DNA of 64,000 nucleotides from Burkholderia cenocepacia (GCF_014211915.1 NZ_CP060040.1:1364001-1428000); one strand, 5' to 3'. Positions 40,501 to 46,889 are shown, counted from the first letter of the stretch. Translations and numbers: made by a program. The notes: generated by a model not told the origin, from the sequence alone.

Positions 40501-42061
40501 GTACTGGCAGTCGGTGGTCGAGCGCGAAGCGCTGAAGAACGATCCGTCGAAGCCGATCAGCGTCGGCCGGCAGATCGCGGCGAACCCGAAACAGGCCAAG
40601 ATGATCGAGGAACTGCAGGCGCTCGCGCAGATCAACGCGCTGCGCGTGCATCGGCCGTCGTTCCGCAAGGCGGAGCTGTGGAAGTCGATCGGCTTCAGCT
40701 CGCTCGTCACCGGTGCCGGCGCGCTCGTGATCGCCGATACGCTCGGCGCGACGCACGTGCTGCGGCAGGACATGCTCGGCAGCGCGACATCGTCGTTCCT
40801 GCTGGGCTCGCGCCTGGGCCGCGTGTTCCAGGTCATGCACCAGGGTGCGGTGCGCAGCCTGCAGGCCGGCGATCCGAAGGCCGCGCAGGCGGTGCTCACG
40901 CGGCTCGAAGTGACGCTGTCGCGGCAATTGCGCTCGGGTGCGCACGATTACGGCCAGAACCGGCGCGCCCAGCTCGAGCAGATCTCGAACGAAGCGCGGA
41001 CGCTGGCCGCGCAGTATGTCGAGCTGAACCGCGTCGGGCTGATGAGTTTCGACGACGCGACCACCCACATCAAGGCGCTCGCCGCGGACGTGCTCGCGCA
41101 GATGCAGGGCACCGTCGGCGGCACGTCGCTGCAGCAGCTCCATACCGGCAACCCGCGCCACCTGTTCGGGATCGCGGGCCGCGCGGGCGCCGCGATCACG
41201 TCGACCGCGACGCTCGCGGTCGGCATCAGCGGCGTCGTGCACGCGCACGGGGCGTTCGATCTCGCCTACGGCTCGGCCGCCATCGCGAGCGGGGCGTTCG
41301 GCGCCACGTATGCGGGCCTCGTCTACACGATCGGCGCGCATCGCGTGAATGCCGACAAGCGCAGCCGCATCGTGCGCTTCACCGATTCGGCGAGCGACTT
41401 CATGGCCGTCGCGTACGGCGGCCTCGGCACCGGCGTGCAGTGGAGCGGCGGCCATTACGACCTCGCGATCGCGACCGGCGTGTCCACCGCGCTGCTGCTC
41501 GGCGGGCGTCTGAACACGCATTTCCCGAACGCGACGCCGCTGATCAAGAAGATCCCGACGGCCGTCGTGCTGATTCCGGTCGGCGCGTTCGCGTACAAGC
41601 TGATCGAAAGTCTGTGGACGACGTTCTTCGGCTCGGGCTCAGGTTCGTCGAATCAGTCGAATTCGTCGCAGTCGAATCTCGCGCCCGGCGCTTCGCCGAG
41701 CGCTTCGGCAAGCGCGTCGGCCAGTCCTTCGGCAAGCGCCTCGGCGACTGCATCGCCCAGTGCGTCGAGTGCATCGCCTGCCGCGCCGGCTTCGCCGTCG
41801 GCCAGCGCCACGCCGTCGACCGCGCAACCGTCCGGGTCGCCGCAGCCCTACATCGTCGTCGCCGGCGATTCGCTGTGGGTCATCGCCGACCAGCATCGCC
41901 AGTCGCTGCTCGACGCCGCGCACGTGTCGCGCGCCGATCAGCAGGCGATGACGCGCGGCGAACAGGATACGCGCGCGTTCAACGAGATCCTGCAGCTCAA
42001 TCCGTCGGTTTCACGCGATCCGAACCGTCTGTCGGTCGGCACGCCGTTGATCGTGGGCTGA
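28550..42061 (+). CDS. giant modular protein, candidate T3SS substrate, LysM C-terminus
   Basis: 4503 residues. Start MLLIDGLGLGVNWQRF with ribosome site GGAG; no Sec signal peptide, as expected of a T3SS substrate. A run of nine prolines lies at 27-35; about 60-760 is Ala/Gln-rich and helical. Hydrophobic stretches occur near 905-965, 4050-4070, 4210-4265 and 4335-4360. Residues about 1410-2945 are three tandem modules with HExxH motifs at 1688 (HEARH), 2259 (HEARH) and 2819 (HEAQH), after an RMRFGGAPLP-type lead-in. Modules 2 and 3 also carry a kinase-like segment (GAGxEKTVFxLG). The Ala/Ser-rich linker (4370-4430) precedes a C-terminal LysM (YIVVAGDSLWVIAD). It sits inside the T3SS locus after the lytic transglycosylase. 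Function is not known to me; an effector-toxin or a cell-surface protein are both possible. Confidence 0.85.
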   Translation: MLLIDGLGLGVNWQRFLSETLNPVVAPPPPPPPPPKKDDPAAGPANPTATPPIPVTASLATDPSKPTNAEIQSATSLIQSMAAQYTAPPPDITVENDKTRAVQKAIQDAQTKYDNASQTLQGAQNVLHLVNRDPESTADDRKTAQADYAKARTTADTAQRELNVTTDAGYMILYGEQANADMPAGMKIDDSGKVTDPGDAQHAADQQFKTLLDAFPDHANDPDWVPQPGDCKNPLQIRLYDDWQTASAKAAVGASKYFADVANSNLAYTQFQSYLADPDYKAALDAGVGRLNDALQPLELQVTMPDAPASQDAAQQAVTSAAKDANYANAAYGAANDSLALTNAQQRYDSVSGKEGPTVVVANAVSDAKTALARAQTTANTSGGYLQMLSAQRQVDTLQADYTKKLDASNAWHKANPHAMIKDPQVDLDLGDAYAKLDQAKQQASIAHDGFVVAYGATLAQQYDDQASQIKAQVNAQSIFTKPGRQPPLLTPSLSTANGLPGLPASSLSTATPAAPTGTPTLPSASPLAAPTLPGSSGASSLPASPLLDSPFLLPQSSGPSAAQAGPTMLDVKRMQTVAGAVRAADSRMSDSVNERATQLALSQARIKQTQAKSTLESVQKKYDDWAAANPPPMRFRTVAGDDMIPAPSAPRPNLYQGELDKAKAAVTQADNAVQRLQLLSETSHQQVLMDRFDAGLDERLRYAAPGSDAENDYKKALHDFYEAHRGELSNSLLDAASASTNNGGTIAFGKLTDNEQRNLIGVALGMQPDVQNDAASGDGSDPVSPTKDDGARYTDKDKLKTIDSVRDKLLSIGGGATTQVSVLPMVYAAKDAGMTTSALFKVSGKDGTQYVDETASNYDDINDYIDNNELSTDGTVDIATGHNADGTLQLVSKAAHHESGFDSFLNTLTSTGLNIGMMVGGMALEGLGTLLDGTGIGAIVGVPLNILGAGMMYTAIGATMTSAGLDLANRADHGRSLNPFTDAGARADFINLVPMGAAGAAKLAGSKLFTRAVTALTRTPKVASVLATGARTTAVVTGVGGAVEAFGEAGYEYFVTGDKKAAGEQLKSGITNVALMAAGGLKERAVTSVRTRIGQPVPIRGADGKTVSVDSQTIGRILNSGDASSLAAGRTRVTLDGEAVKVSPDGTLRVGDKVLTYENTPIRVLDRASAKRLPPGKSVVLGEDGTLSVVSVSPKAWTNGTRADDVTGTGERMSFGPDGEMSVTPKIVAKTPLDVLQHVLDQASDAYRQTVAGAQAPRRLAQTAAEGEAASVSADARSTRRTSEEHARVQQQRDETDAERSTTASANRRSADTQSMRWRPVAADEPAGPGTRAKPDGAPPRVNAKVVDLTDDAPVARAATSDPAGIAVPRGPSAEPMDVGDRTVYVVRSGATPDAPGARPSSPRPQDLDEPVIVVAGEQDAALAPELANRWQKPVYAAAPDAFGADGQLRAGARVLRFDPAPETVAAAHETGLPDGIAPDETPQAAPRPAADDTVIVLAGKRGPNDPAMPRPAAPPEPLSALDGVFSAPNRVLVLVKPERAGAPERMAERDTAAADRGTRATDDAHGRAARAPAGGERRIAANDDIGLAAAHPETTETAPPDPGAAKPGWVTRMQMRFGGAALPEAAQALAMQSGTLATQLRMLQDAGWRVTLGKRGGGSRIDPRKRRVTIDGALQHPGSITYTLAHEARHAVEAMAGVLNLDYGNRSRFTRKALEAEARAQINAFEARYEIELAGGGDIAAHVRLPDAIEREGAAWRAPSHDYAGTVGRLVDAFADAPVSGRDGETYRDFYDDVWSRQKRRGGIPRRMPAPQTHETGGAPHGVRSFDERVAWSRAHAEYASPFGDGPVPAAADLQAARSRHFTMLEDEGVLMLHADTLPDGTLLAGGQPAGVHEYALDQAPSFLVKDGYSIVLSAKHGGEAAAAGLANLWQRPVYAPPPRAVGERAALLDTGVFRRYDPAPAAPHDLGQLAADAEGVHLESNPAARIDVERHVGELLGAGAEKTVFALGHDAALAVYDNGPHTSEARQIEAAIDESIALDDLASYGLKTVTMDGPFSALNRVAVLYRPLGVFHSFGFETGALPRVVSRAALEHLRQIREVVERTGIGFDLQGLFTRGGDFLLSDPGAIGMGAGEHFTTLQRLAVIERALTQGLERGNVELAHPRLAETPPPDAFVQKPSVITRVRMRFGGAPLPKEAYRLIDASSLLSQQLRLGADAGWKVVRGKPGAGSKIDTRRRRVTIDGGLQSTGSMVYVLAHEARHALEAATGTLGLDYGSTQRYVRSALLAEARAQVNAFAVRDEIRANLGIDIGRHVALPDAIANEYGRARAGDAASLARLADAFEHSPTSLDGGVTYGELYRRHAQAARHTGVTMPAPRETAATLAEETAWSRARPVKASPFDGKPVAGVDALTLDRSGPLSYDRDGRIVIVHGVTDAQGRLVDPEGRPYTPVEVTLAHRSVLGLPGSSVILSARNGRDAAAWLANVWQRPVYAPPTIAVGLGAEARLGHTNAWLRYDPAPHQRPDLGALDVDGNGVHVSGDPAARVPVERFTGAATGAGIEKTVFELGRRNAIGLYEGTDNRAILGHIESIRLEQEGLAALRAHGLRTLTVGGPFAAFDRVAVMYAPFASLSSHDVMAGMLPSRVTRDAFAQLDRARDITAQHRLYYDFEGVFDAHGDFYLSDPSTVMTDAPKLNVEGIVREIGTLRVMLEDGIARGAIELAHPGITEHLPPDAFVQKPSVITRVRMRFGGAPLPKAAHALVDRSSLLRQQVALAGEAGWKIVVGRPGRGSRIDTAKQRIVLDGQFHGAGTLVYTLAHEAQHAVETITRRLALDRSSPQALADSALMAEARAQANAFAVRREILDDGGIDIARDARLPDAIAREADHVMPGDEAGLRRLAAAFGDVAPSVPGHATYRAYYASQADAVHALGVPREMPAPAPQPASNAPVPAATADAARRQHALDHLASHGKRDLIRIDGSQLASLEQMKEAFGTNAHVLIAEHEPRPDASIDARHAQPTFVASMRTDEHGTFVDKASADPAVPIRDAVYRALKDNGSAERANVDFYVSPVSLAQLREYGGAARITARSDGRTWEAEQAAATPDADVVTTLQSLADAPRFRRPKQAAKAAGDGATLYAIDKETGKVLGYATRNAAHDWTYHESTSLGDATIAPRDLGAAFRRRARNLSGGRRGVRFVVTDVTHDTVERYGGFAPAEMRKALGDEKPPMQKLGTRVQRGLAKADPGVRRKIAEIEGADSPFLPPKLVPDSEQLAIDFSGANTLHLMRALELKALRGDHYVYVYETDHPVAESLHTRRGIIAIHDGNARWYDDAEQLRDHPDAGRPLDEMPLGRGPFGANQHFLLSTLAPEAFDPRATATQKAALAQRLTQLLDEKSYFDALPQKFDLATRWIRTQIAGQIDRVKAAQADLAAAQQAAQPAAGGATGPAGRVRNALRGKRGRRNRRAANAANASNAPKPQKPPKTPAAKPLTLRPYQPSLGSSTVAEWVMRYGAAKVADWFPTIDRVKAVAARRNQPDAGGLALTDEPQTILADAPMLKALGIPVGLAREVSSMPSRGPVADPGGDHNRFVKWMQAYATRHSAARMIDKRAIQAFVRAPAEIQDRVAPMARAFNLRDDPALAVRYVEQYGGAMPVVSIPVDPHTLAAARGGKHDPAFIRRARKFGSPIGARYNEADATITREAPDGTTRTLELDDIAHLHKWLTAASRHGFQLRLEAASGRPLVSADDRRTIAGTNDSYAEYTRLMTSFETWSHDHAGEPAPNVMLSFHGWDAVLEPVPGAGHVELLDALLDRKAIDWLHVGLSYGTHGADFIANQDLTRALAERIVDYYQTDRHGKFARLHGADALTRVFEPVSPEAFANQQQVLFAEIARIGKSKGLSDDALATLRSELYERNTTALVNQARKATIEHAMTQWASADHPPATRTEKLARRFGERWLAEAGGRAPARGTVVSTADPAGPLPDSRAYWQSVVEREALKNDPSKPISVGRQIAANPKQAKMIEELQALAQINALRVHRPSFRKAELWKSIGFSSLVTGAGALVIADTLGATHVLRQDMLGSATSSFLLGSRLGRVFQVMHQGAVRSLQAGDPKAAQAVLTRLEVTLSRQLRSGAHDYGQNRRAQLEQISNEARTLAAQYVELNRVGLMSFDDATTHIKALAADVLAQMQGTVGGTSLQQLHTGNPRHLFGIAGRAGAAITSTATLAVGISGVVHAHGAFDLAYGSAAIASGAFGATYAGLVYTIGAHRVNADKRSRIVRFTDSASDFMAVAYGGLGTGVQWSGGHYDLAIATGVSTALLLGGRLNTHFPNATPLIKKIPTAVVLIPVGAFAYKLIESLWTTFFGSGSGSSNQSNSSQSNLAPGASPSASASASASPSASASATASPSASSASPAAPASPSASATPSTAQPSGSPQPYIVVAGDSLWVIADQHRQSLLDAAHVSRADQQAMTRGEQDTRAFNEILQLNPSVSRDPNRLSVGTPLIVG
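32785..34005 (+). repeat. giant protein, module 1
   Basis: Residues about 1412-1818. Order: a strand/helix unit VIVVAGEQDAALAPELANRWQ ending PVYA and FDPAP, a degenerate piece (LDGVFSAPNRVLVLVKPE) matching the middle of the kinase-like segment of the other modules, then the HExxH domain (lead-in MQMRFGGAALP, motif HEARH at 1688-1692), closing with RRMPAP. The kinase-like part is truncated in this copy. Confidence 0.75.
34031..35690 (+). repeat. giant protein, module 2
   Basis: Residues about 1828-2380. Begins AWSRAHAEYASPF, then SIVLSAKHGGEAA...LANLWQRPVYAPP and RRYDPAP, the kinase-like segment (GAGAEKTVFALG at 2000; DLQGLFTRGGDFLLSDPG from 2111), then VRMRFGGAPLPKEA and HEARH at 2259-2263, ending TMPAP. 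Most complete copy of the module. Confidence 0.8.
35702..37390 (+). repeat. giant protein, module 3
   Basis: Residues about 2385-2947. Begins ETAWSRARPVKASPF, then SVILSARNGRDAAAWLANVW and PVYAPP, LRYDPAP, the kinase-like segment (GAGIEKTVFELG at 2558; YYDFEGVFDAHGDFYLSDPS around 2669), VRMRFGGAPLPKAA and HEAQH at 2819-2823, ending EMPAPAPQP. The HExxH motifs of modules 2 and 3 lie 560 residues apart, and those of 1 and 2 lie 571 apart. Confidence 0.8.
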
Positions 42062-42117
42062 TATCGGCGCGCGGGCCGCGTGGCGCCGCGCGCACCGGTT
42101 GCGGGCGGCATGCCGCA

Positions 42118-44088
42118 TCACGCCGCCCGCTGATGTTCCAGCCACGCCTGGAACATCAGCACCGTCCACAGCTGGTGCTGCCAGTTCATCCGGCCCGTCT
42201 GGTGCTGGCGCCACAGCCGCTCCACCGCCGCCGCATCGAAGAAGCCCTCTTCGCGCAGGCGCGACGGCCGCAGTAGCGCGTCGGCCCAGTCGCGCAGCGC
42301 GCCGCGCAGCCAGTGATCGACGGGCGCGCAGAAGCCCTGCTTCGGCCGGTCGATCAGCGCGGACGGCACGTACCGGTCGAGCAGCCGGCGCAGCAGCGCC
42401 TTCGACTGCCCTTCCGGCAAGCGCACCGACGCCGGCACGCGCCACGCGAATTCGACGACGTGATGATCGAGGAACGGCATGCGCGTCTCGAGGCTCACGG
42501 CCATCGCCGCGCGATCGACCTTCGCGAGAATGTCGGTCGGCAGGTACGTGAGCGTGTCGATCGCCATCGCCTGCTCGGCAAAGCTCAGGTGCGCGGGCCA
42601 CGCGGACACCGTGTCGAGCGGCGTCGGCGGCTCCTGCCCCGACAGCGCGAGGCGCTCCGGATGATGCACCGACGACATCAGCAGCCGGTACAGCCCGATG
42701 CGGCTCTCGGCCGTCATCACATGGCCGAGCTTGTGCAGGCGATCGCCGATACGCGACGCGGATTCGCGCGCTTCCACACCGCCGCCGAACGCACCCTGCG
42801 CGACGGCCGCGAGCTGGTCCGCGTGATCGGGCCGCAACGCGTGCAGCGCGGCGGCGATCCGCGCACGCACCGCCGCCGGCACGCGATGCAGCTTGCGCCA
42901 CAGGCGCGGCGTCAGGAAGTAGCGCGTATAGCCGCCGAACAATTCGTCGCCGCCGTCGCCGGACAGGCTCACCTTCACGTGCCGGCGCGTCAGTTCGGAG
43001 ACGAGAAAGGTCGGGATCTGCGATGCATCGGAGAACGGCTCGTCATAGATCGACGGCAGCTTCGGCACGACGCCGAGCGCATGGTCGGCCGTCACGTAAA
43101 GCTCGGTATGGCGCGTGCCGAGATGGCGCGCGACGGCCTTCGCGTAACCGGCTTCGTCGTAGCCGGCCTCGTGAAAGCCGATCGTAAACGTGTCGACCGG
43201 CGTCGCCGATTGCGCCTGCATCAGCGCGACGATCGCCGACGAATCGATGCCGCCCGACAGGAACGCGCCGAGCGGCACGTCGGCCTCCATCTGCCGCGCG
43301 ACGGCCTGGCGCAGGATCGTGTCGAGCTGGCCGACGGCTTCGTCGGCGCTGCCCTCGAACGGCTGCGCGCGGCCCGCCTCGATCGCCTGTTCGAGCGTCC
43401 AGTACGCGCGCAGGCGCGGCGTGTCGCGCGCATGTTCGAACTGGATGTACGTGCCGGGCGGCAGCTTGCGGATGCCGCGATAGATCGTGTAGGGCGCGGG
43501 CACGCTCGACTGGCGCAGGTACAGGCACAGCGCGTCGCGATCGACCGTGCCGTCGAAGCCCGGGTAGCCGCGCAACGCCTTCAGCTCGGACGCGAACACG
43601 AGCGCGTCGCCGATCCGCCCGTAGTAGAGCGGCTTCTCGCCGATCCGGTCGCGCGCGAGCGTCAGCACTCGCGACGCGCGATTCCACAGCGCGAACGCGA
43701 ACATGCCGGTCGCGCGGCGCAACGTGGCCTCGACGCCCCACGCGACGATCGCCGCGATCAGCACCTCGCTGTCGGAGTGACCGCGCCACGCCGGTGCACG
43801 CCCTGCGCGCTCGAGCTCCGCGCGCAGTTCGCGATGGTTGTAGATTTCGCCGTTGAAGACGAGGACGTAGCGACCGCACGCGGAAGCCATCGGCTGCCGG
43901 CCGTGCACCGACAGGTCGACGATCGCGAGCCGCCGGTGGCCGAGCGCGATGCCGGCATCCGGGTCGACCCAGATGCCCTGCCCGTCCGGCCCGCGATGCG
44001 CGAGGCTCGCCGTCATTCGCGCGAGCGTGCCGCGCGCTGTCTCCTCATCGAAGGCGACGCTATTCAGAAAGCCGTCGATTCCGCACAT
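42118..44088 (-). CDS. asnB: asparagine synthase (glutamine-hydrolysing)
   Basis: 656 residues. The N-terminal Ntn glutaminase domain has the nucleophile Cys2 (MCGIDGFL), with AHRGPDGQG and FNGEIYNH. The C-terminal synthetase has the ATP-pyrophosphate loop SGGIDSSAI and the SGDGGDELFGGYTRY segment. It converts Asp, Gln and ATP to Asn, or amidates another acidic substrate, as some relatives in polysaccharide loci do. It follows sctU after a terminator and a 266-bp promoter-like gap, so it is probably transcribed on its own despite lying between the T3SS halves. Confidence 0.92.
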   Translation of the reverse strand: MCGIDGFLNSVAFDEETARGTLARMTASLAHRGPDGQGIWVDPDAGIALGHRRLAIVDLSVHGRQPMASACGRYVLVFNGEIYNHRELRAELERAGRAPAWRGHSDSEVLIAAIVAWGVEATLRRATGMFAFALWNRASRVLTLARDRIGEKPLYYGRIGDALVFASELKALRGYPGFDGTVDRDALCLYLRQSSVPAPYTIYRGIRKLPPGTYIQFEHARDTPRLRAYWTLEQAIEAGRAQPFEGSADEAVGQLDTILRQAVARQMEADVPLGAFLSGGIDSSAIVALMQAQSATPVDTFTIGFHEAGYDEAGYAKAVARHLGTRHTELYVTADHALGVVPKLPSIYDEPFSDASQIPTFLVSELTRRHVKVSLSGDGGDELFGGYTRYFLTPRLWRKLHRVPAAVRARIAAALHALRPDHADQLAAVAQGAFGGGVEARESASRIGDRLHKLGHVMTAESRIGLYRLLMSSVHHPERLALSGQEPPTPLDTVSAWPAHLSFAEQAMAIDTLTYLPTDILAKVDRAAMAVSLETRMPFLDHHVVEFAWRVPASVRLPEGQSKALLRRLLDRYVPSALIDRPKQGFCAPVDHWLRGALRDWADALLRPSRLREEGFFDAAAVERLWRQHQTGRMNWQHQLWTVLMFQAWLEHQRAA

Positions 44089-44312
44089 TGATTTGTCTGC
44101 CCCTGTTGACCTGGTCCGTCACGGGTGGCGCAACCTCGCGGCCCGCCGTCGGGCGTGACGGTCGAGCCATATTACGAAGAAATAAATCAGCAATAATTCA
44201 CCAGTGAATGTCGGCGACATCCGGAAAAAAATGGACGTCAAGCGCCGTATGCCGATGCTCGAGCGATGGGGTCATATCGAATCCGGCCGGATCGCCGGCA
44301 AGCATTGCCGAC
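44089..44312 (-). promoter_or_regulatory. AT-richer promoter region of asnB
   Basis: About 220 bp, clearly less GC-rich than its neighbours, upstream of asnB. It contains an inverted repeat ATTCAC-CA-GTGAAT (44196-44209), a possible operator. No convincing -35/-10 pair was picked. Confidence 0.4.
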
Positions 44313-44345
44313 AAAAAAGGGGCTTGATGTAATGCGACGCCCCCC
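44313..44345 (-). terminator. probable terminator of the T3SS minus-strand operon
   Basis: Read on the minus strand: GGGGC, a 15-nt loop, GCCCC, then TTTTTT (44318-44313), starting 10 bp after the sctU stop. Short stem but a good T run. Confidence 0.55.
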
Positions 44346-44354
44346 ACGCCGCCG

Positions 44355-45386
44355 TCAAGCGGCGCCGGTCGCCCATTTCAGCAACTGCGCGACCGCGCGG
44401 AAATGCTGCGGCTGGATCGTGCCGTTCTCGGGCGTCGTCTCGTACAGCGCCTGCGCGAGCCCGACGTTGGCGAGCGTCGGGCGCAGCGCGTCGCGGGCCA
44501 GCCGCACGATCCGCTCGGCCGCGTCGCCCTCGCCGCGTGCGAGCACCCACGGCAGCGAGCCCATCCCGCCGTAGTAGAGCGCGACCGCGACGCGCGGCGA
44601 ATAGACGACCACCGACGCATAGCCGATCCGGTCGGGCAGCGACGCGAACTGCGCTTCGCGCGCGAGCTGGCGGCGCTTCGCCTGGATGTGCGGATCGCCT
44701 TCGTCCTCCTTGTGCTCGCGCCGCACTTCGTCGATCGACATCTTCATCTTCTGATTGAACTCGTGCCGCTGGTGCACGATGTCGATCAGCGCCATCACGA
44801 TGTAGATCAGCGCGGCCCAGCCGAACAGCAGCATCAGCAGCTTCACGATCAGCGCGAGGATCGAGGCCGGTCGCGTGAAACCCGACTGCACCGACGGATC
44901 GAGCGACTCGACGATCACCCAGCCGAGCGTCGCGACGAGCAGCGCGGTCTTCAGCAGCATCTTCGCGAGATTGACGAGGTTGCGCAGCGACCACAGGTTC
45001 TTCATCCCCTCGGCCGGGTTGAGCCGCGACAACTGCGGCACGAGGCGGCTCCACGCCATCACGCCGCCCACCTGCACGAAGCCCGCGAGCAGCCCCGCCA
45101 GCAGGCCGGCCGCGACGATCTGCGCGGACAGCGTCGCCCAGTCGCGCGCGGCGCCGTCGATCAGCGCCGCGAGCCGCGCGGCAGGATCGGCCGCGCCGAC
45201 CGCGTCGAACACGAGCCGGAACAGCGCCTGCACGCGCGCGAACAGCGAGCCGATGCCCACCGCGAGCGCCACGCACACGCCGACGAAGAACGCGGACGAC
45301 ACCGTTTCCGCGCTCTTCGGCACGTCGCCTTTCTCGCGCGCCTCGCGCAGGCGCTTCGCGGTCGGCTTCTGGTCCTTTTCGGCCAT
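44355..45386 (-). CDS. sctU: T3SS export apparatus switch protein SctU, without NPTH motif
   Basis: 343 residues, YscU/FlhB family. Starts AEKDQKPTAKRLREAREKGDV, the family signature; four membrane segments; conserved cytosolic linker MSIDEVRREHKEDEGDPHIQAKRRQ. The site where other SctU proteins cleave themselves (VVxNPTHxAVAL) reads VVVYSPRVAVAL here (residues 259-270): no Asn, no Thr-His, and one residue shorter. I checked this on the nucleotide sequence. Self-cleavage between Asn and Pro is therefore not possible. The remaining C-terminal domain is intact in length. Last T3SS gene of the minus operon, 16 bp after sctT. Confidence 0.93.
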   Translation of the reverse strand: MAEKDQKPTAKRLREAREKGDVPKSAETVSSAFFVGVCVALAVGIGSLFARVQALFRLVFDAVGAADPAARLAALIDGAARDWATLSAQIVAAGLLAGLLAGFVQVGGVMAWSRLVPQLSRLNPAEGMKNLWSLRNLVNLAKMLLKTALLVATLGWVIVESLDPSVQSGFTRPASILALIVKLLMLLFGWAALIYIVMALIDIVHQRHEFNQKMKMSIDEVRREHKEDEGDPHIQAKRRQLAREAQFASLPDRIGYASVVVYSPRVAVALYYGGMGSLPWVLARGEGDAAERIVRLARDALRPTLANVGLAQALYETTPENGTIQPQHFRAVAQLLKWATGAA

Positions 45387-45402
45387 CCCGGCTCCGGCGC
45401 GC

Positions 45403-46212
45403 TCAGCCGCCGCCGTGCGCGGCGAACAGCGCGCGCAGCAACGCCATCAGCCCGCTGTCGGGGCTCAGCAGCGAATGCAGCGACGCGTACACCACCGGCA
45501 GGAACAGGATCATCATCAGCACCGCGAGCGCGCTCTTCAGCGGCTGCGAGAACACGAAGATGTTGAGCTGCGGCACCGCGCGCCCGACCAGGCCGATGCC
45601 CAGCTCGACGAGCACCAGCACGATCGTGACCGGCGCCGCGAGCTTCACCATCCATTCGAAGATCGTATCGGTCTGCCGCACGATGAAGGTTTGCAGCATC
45701 GACGAGAAGTCGGGGCCGAGCGAGCCGATCGGCCACCATGCGTACGACTGCGCAAACAGTTGCACGAGCACCTGCAACCCGCCCGCCGTGACGAACAGCG
45801 CGATCGCGACGAAATTCAGGAATCCGGAAGTCGGGCCGCCCTCGTGGCCACCCATCGGATCGAAGAACGCGGCGCTGCCGCTGCCGGTCTGGAAGTCGAT
45901 CAGGTAGCCGACGCCCTGGATCGCGAACAGCACCGCGCTGAACGCGCCCGCGAGCAGCATGCCGACCATCGCCTCCTTCGCGACCAGCAGGCACCACATC
46001 AGGAACGGCAGCGCGGCGACCTGCGCGGCATCGATCGTCGGCGCGACGAACGCGGCAATCACGACCGCGATCCCGTTGCGCACGAGGCCCGTGATGATCT
46101 GCTCGTTGAATACCGGCACGACGAACATGATCGGCAGCAGGCGCGGCATCACGTAGAGCAGCGGCCGCAGCATGCCGGCGACGTCGTTGAAACCCGCGGC
46201 CTGGTCTAGCAT
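45403..46212 (-). CDS. sctT: T3SS export apparatus protein SctT
   Basis: 269 residues, YscT/FliR family, six or more membrane segments, forms the export gate with SctR and SctS. Conserved FVVPVFNEQIITGLVRNGIAVVIAAFVAPTI, FLMWCLLVAKEAMVGMLLAGAFSAVLFAIQGVGYLIDFQTGSG and DPMGGHEGGPTSGFLNFVAIALFVTAGG. Overlaps sctO by 7 bp. Confidence 0.95.
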   Translation of the reverse strand: MLDQAAGFNDVAGMLRPLLYVMPRLLPIMFVVPVFNEQIITGLVRNGIAVVIAAFVAPTIDAAQVAALPFLMWCLLVAKEAMVGMLLAGAFSAVLFAIQGVGYLIDFQTGSGSAAFFDPMGGHEGGPTSGFLNFVAIALFVTAGGLQVLVQLFAQSYAWWPIGSLGPDFSSMLQTFIVRQTDTIFEWMVKLAAPVTIVLVLVELGIGLVGRAVPQLNIFVFSQPLKSALAVLMMILFLPVVYASLHSLLSPDSGLMALLRALFAAHGGG

Positions 46213-46889
46213 CGGCGCTCCGCGGCGGCGGGCGGGGCGGGATCGTCGGGCGCGACGGATGCGGCGGTTTCAGCGTCGGTTTCAGCGGCGATGTCGGCGT
46301 CCGTTTCCGCTTCGGTCATCGCCGCATCGAACGCGGCTGCGGCCTCCGGCGGCGTGGACGCATGACCGGCCGCGGCGTCGCCCGCACCGGCCACCCAGGT
46401 GCCGCCCGTCGCGAAGCGCCGTACCGCATAGCCGTCCGCGACTTCGTCGGCGTCGCGCTCGACCCGCGCGGCGCGCGCATGCAGCGCCTTCTCGCCGGCC
46501 TTCTCCAGCTTGTCCTCGGCGGCCTTCGCCTTGCGCGCGGCGCGCTGCAGGTCGGCGAGCGTCGCCTCGTGGCCGCGATGCACGTGCTCGGCCTCGCTCA
46601 CCGACGCGTTCGCGGTGCCGATATGCCGGTCGAACGTGCGCGTATCGGCCGCCGCGTTCTGCAACGCGCGGGCCTCGCGCACGTCGTCGGCGAGCCGCGT
46701 CTGGATCGCGGCCTTCGCGGCGACCTGCTGCGCGAGCTGCGCCTGCGCGGCCGCAAGCGCGCGGCGGCTCTGCGCGGCGATGCCCTGCTGGCGCGCGGCC
46801 GCGACTCGGGCGATCTGGCTGCGCATCTCGCGTACGCGCTTCAGGCGGGCGAGGGTCGCGAGCACGAGGCGATCGTCGGCTTCAGACAT
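46206..46889 (-). CDS. sctO: T3SS central stalk protein SctO
   Basis: 227 residues, mostly an alpha-helical coiled coil rich in Ala, Arg, Glu and Gln (about 1-140: LATLARLKRVREMRSQIARVAAARQQG onwards), the form of YscO/FliJ-like stalks that link the ATPase SctN to SctV. The C-terminal tail is acidic and Ala/Asp/Glu-rich, longer than usual (family about 130-170). Identified mainly by position directly after sctN and by composition. Overlaps sctN by 8 bp and sctT by 7 bp. The usual next gene, sctP, is absent. Confidence 0.8.
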   Translation of the reverse strand: MSEADDRLVLATLARLKRVREMRSQIARVAAARQQGIAAQSRRALAAAQAQLAQQVAAKAAIQTRLADDVREARALQNAAADTRTFDRHIGTANASVSEAEHVHRGHEATLADLQRAARKAKAAEDKLEKAGEKALHARAARVERDADEVADGYAVRRFATGGTWVAGAGDAAAGHASTPPEAAAAFDAAMTEAETDADIAAETDAETAASVAPDDPAPPAAAERRC

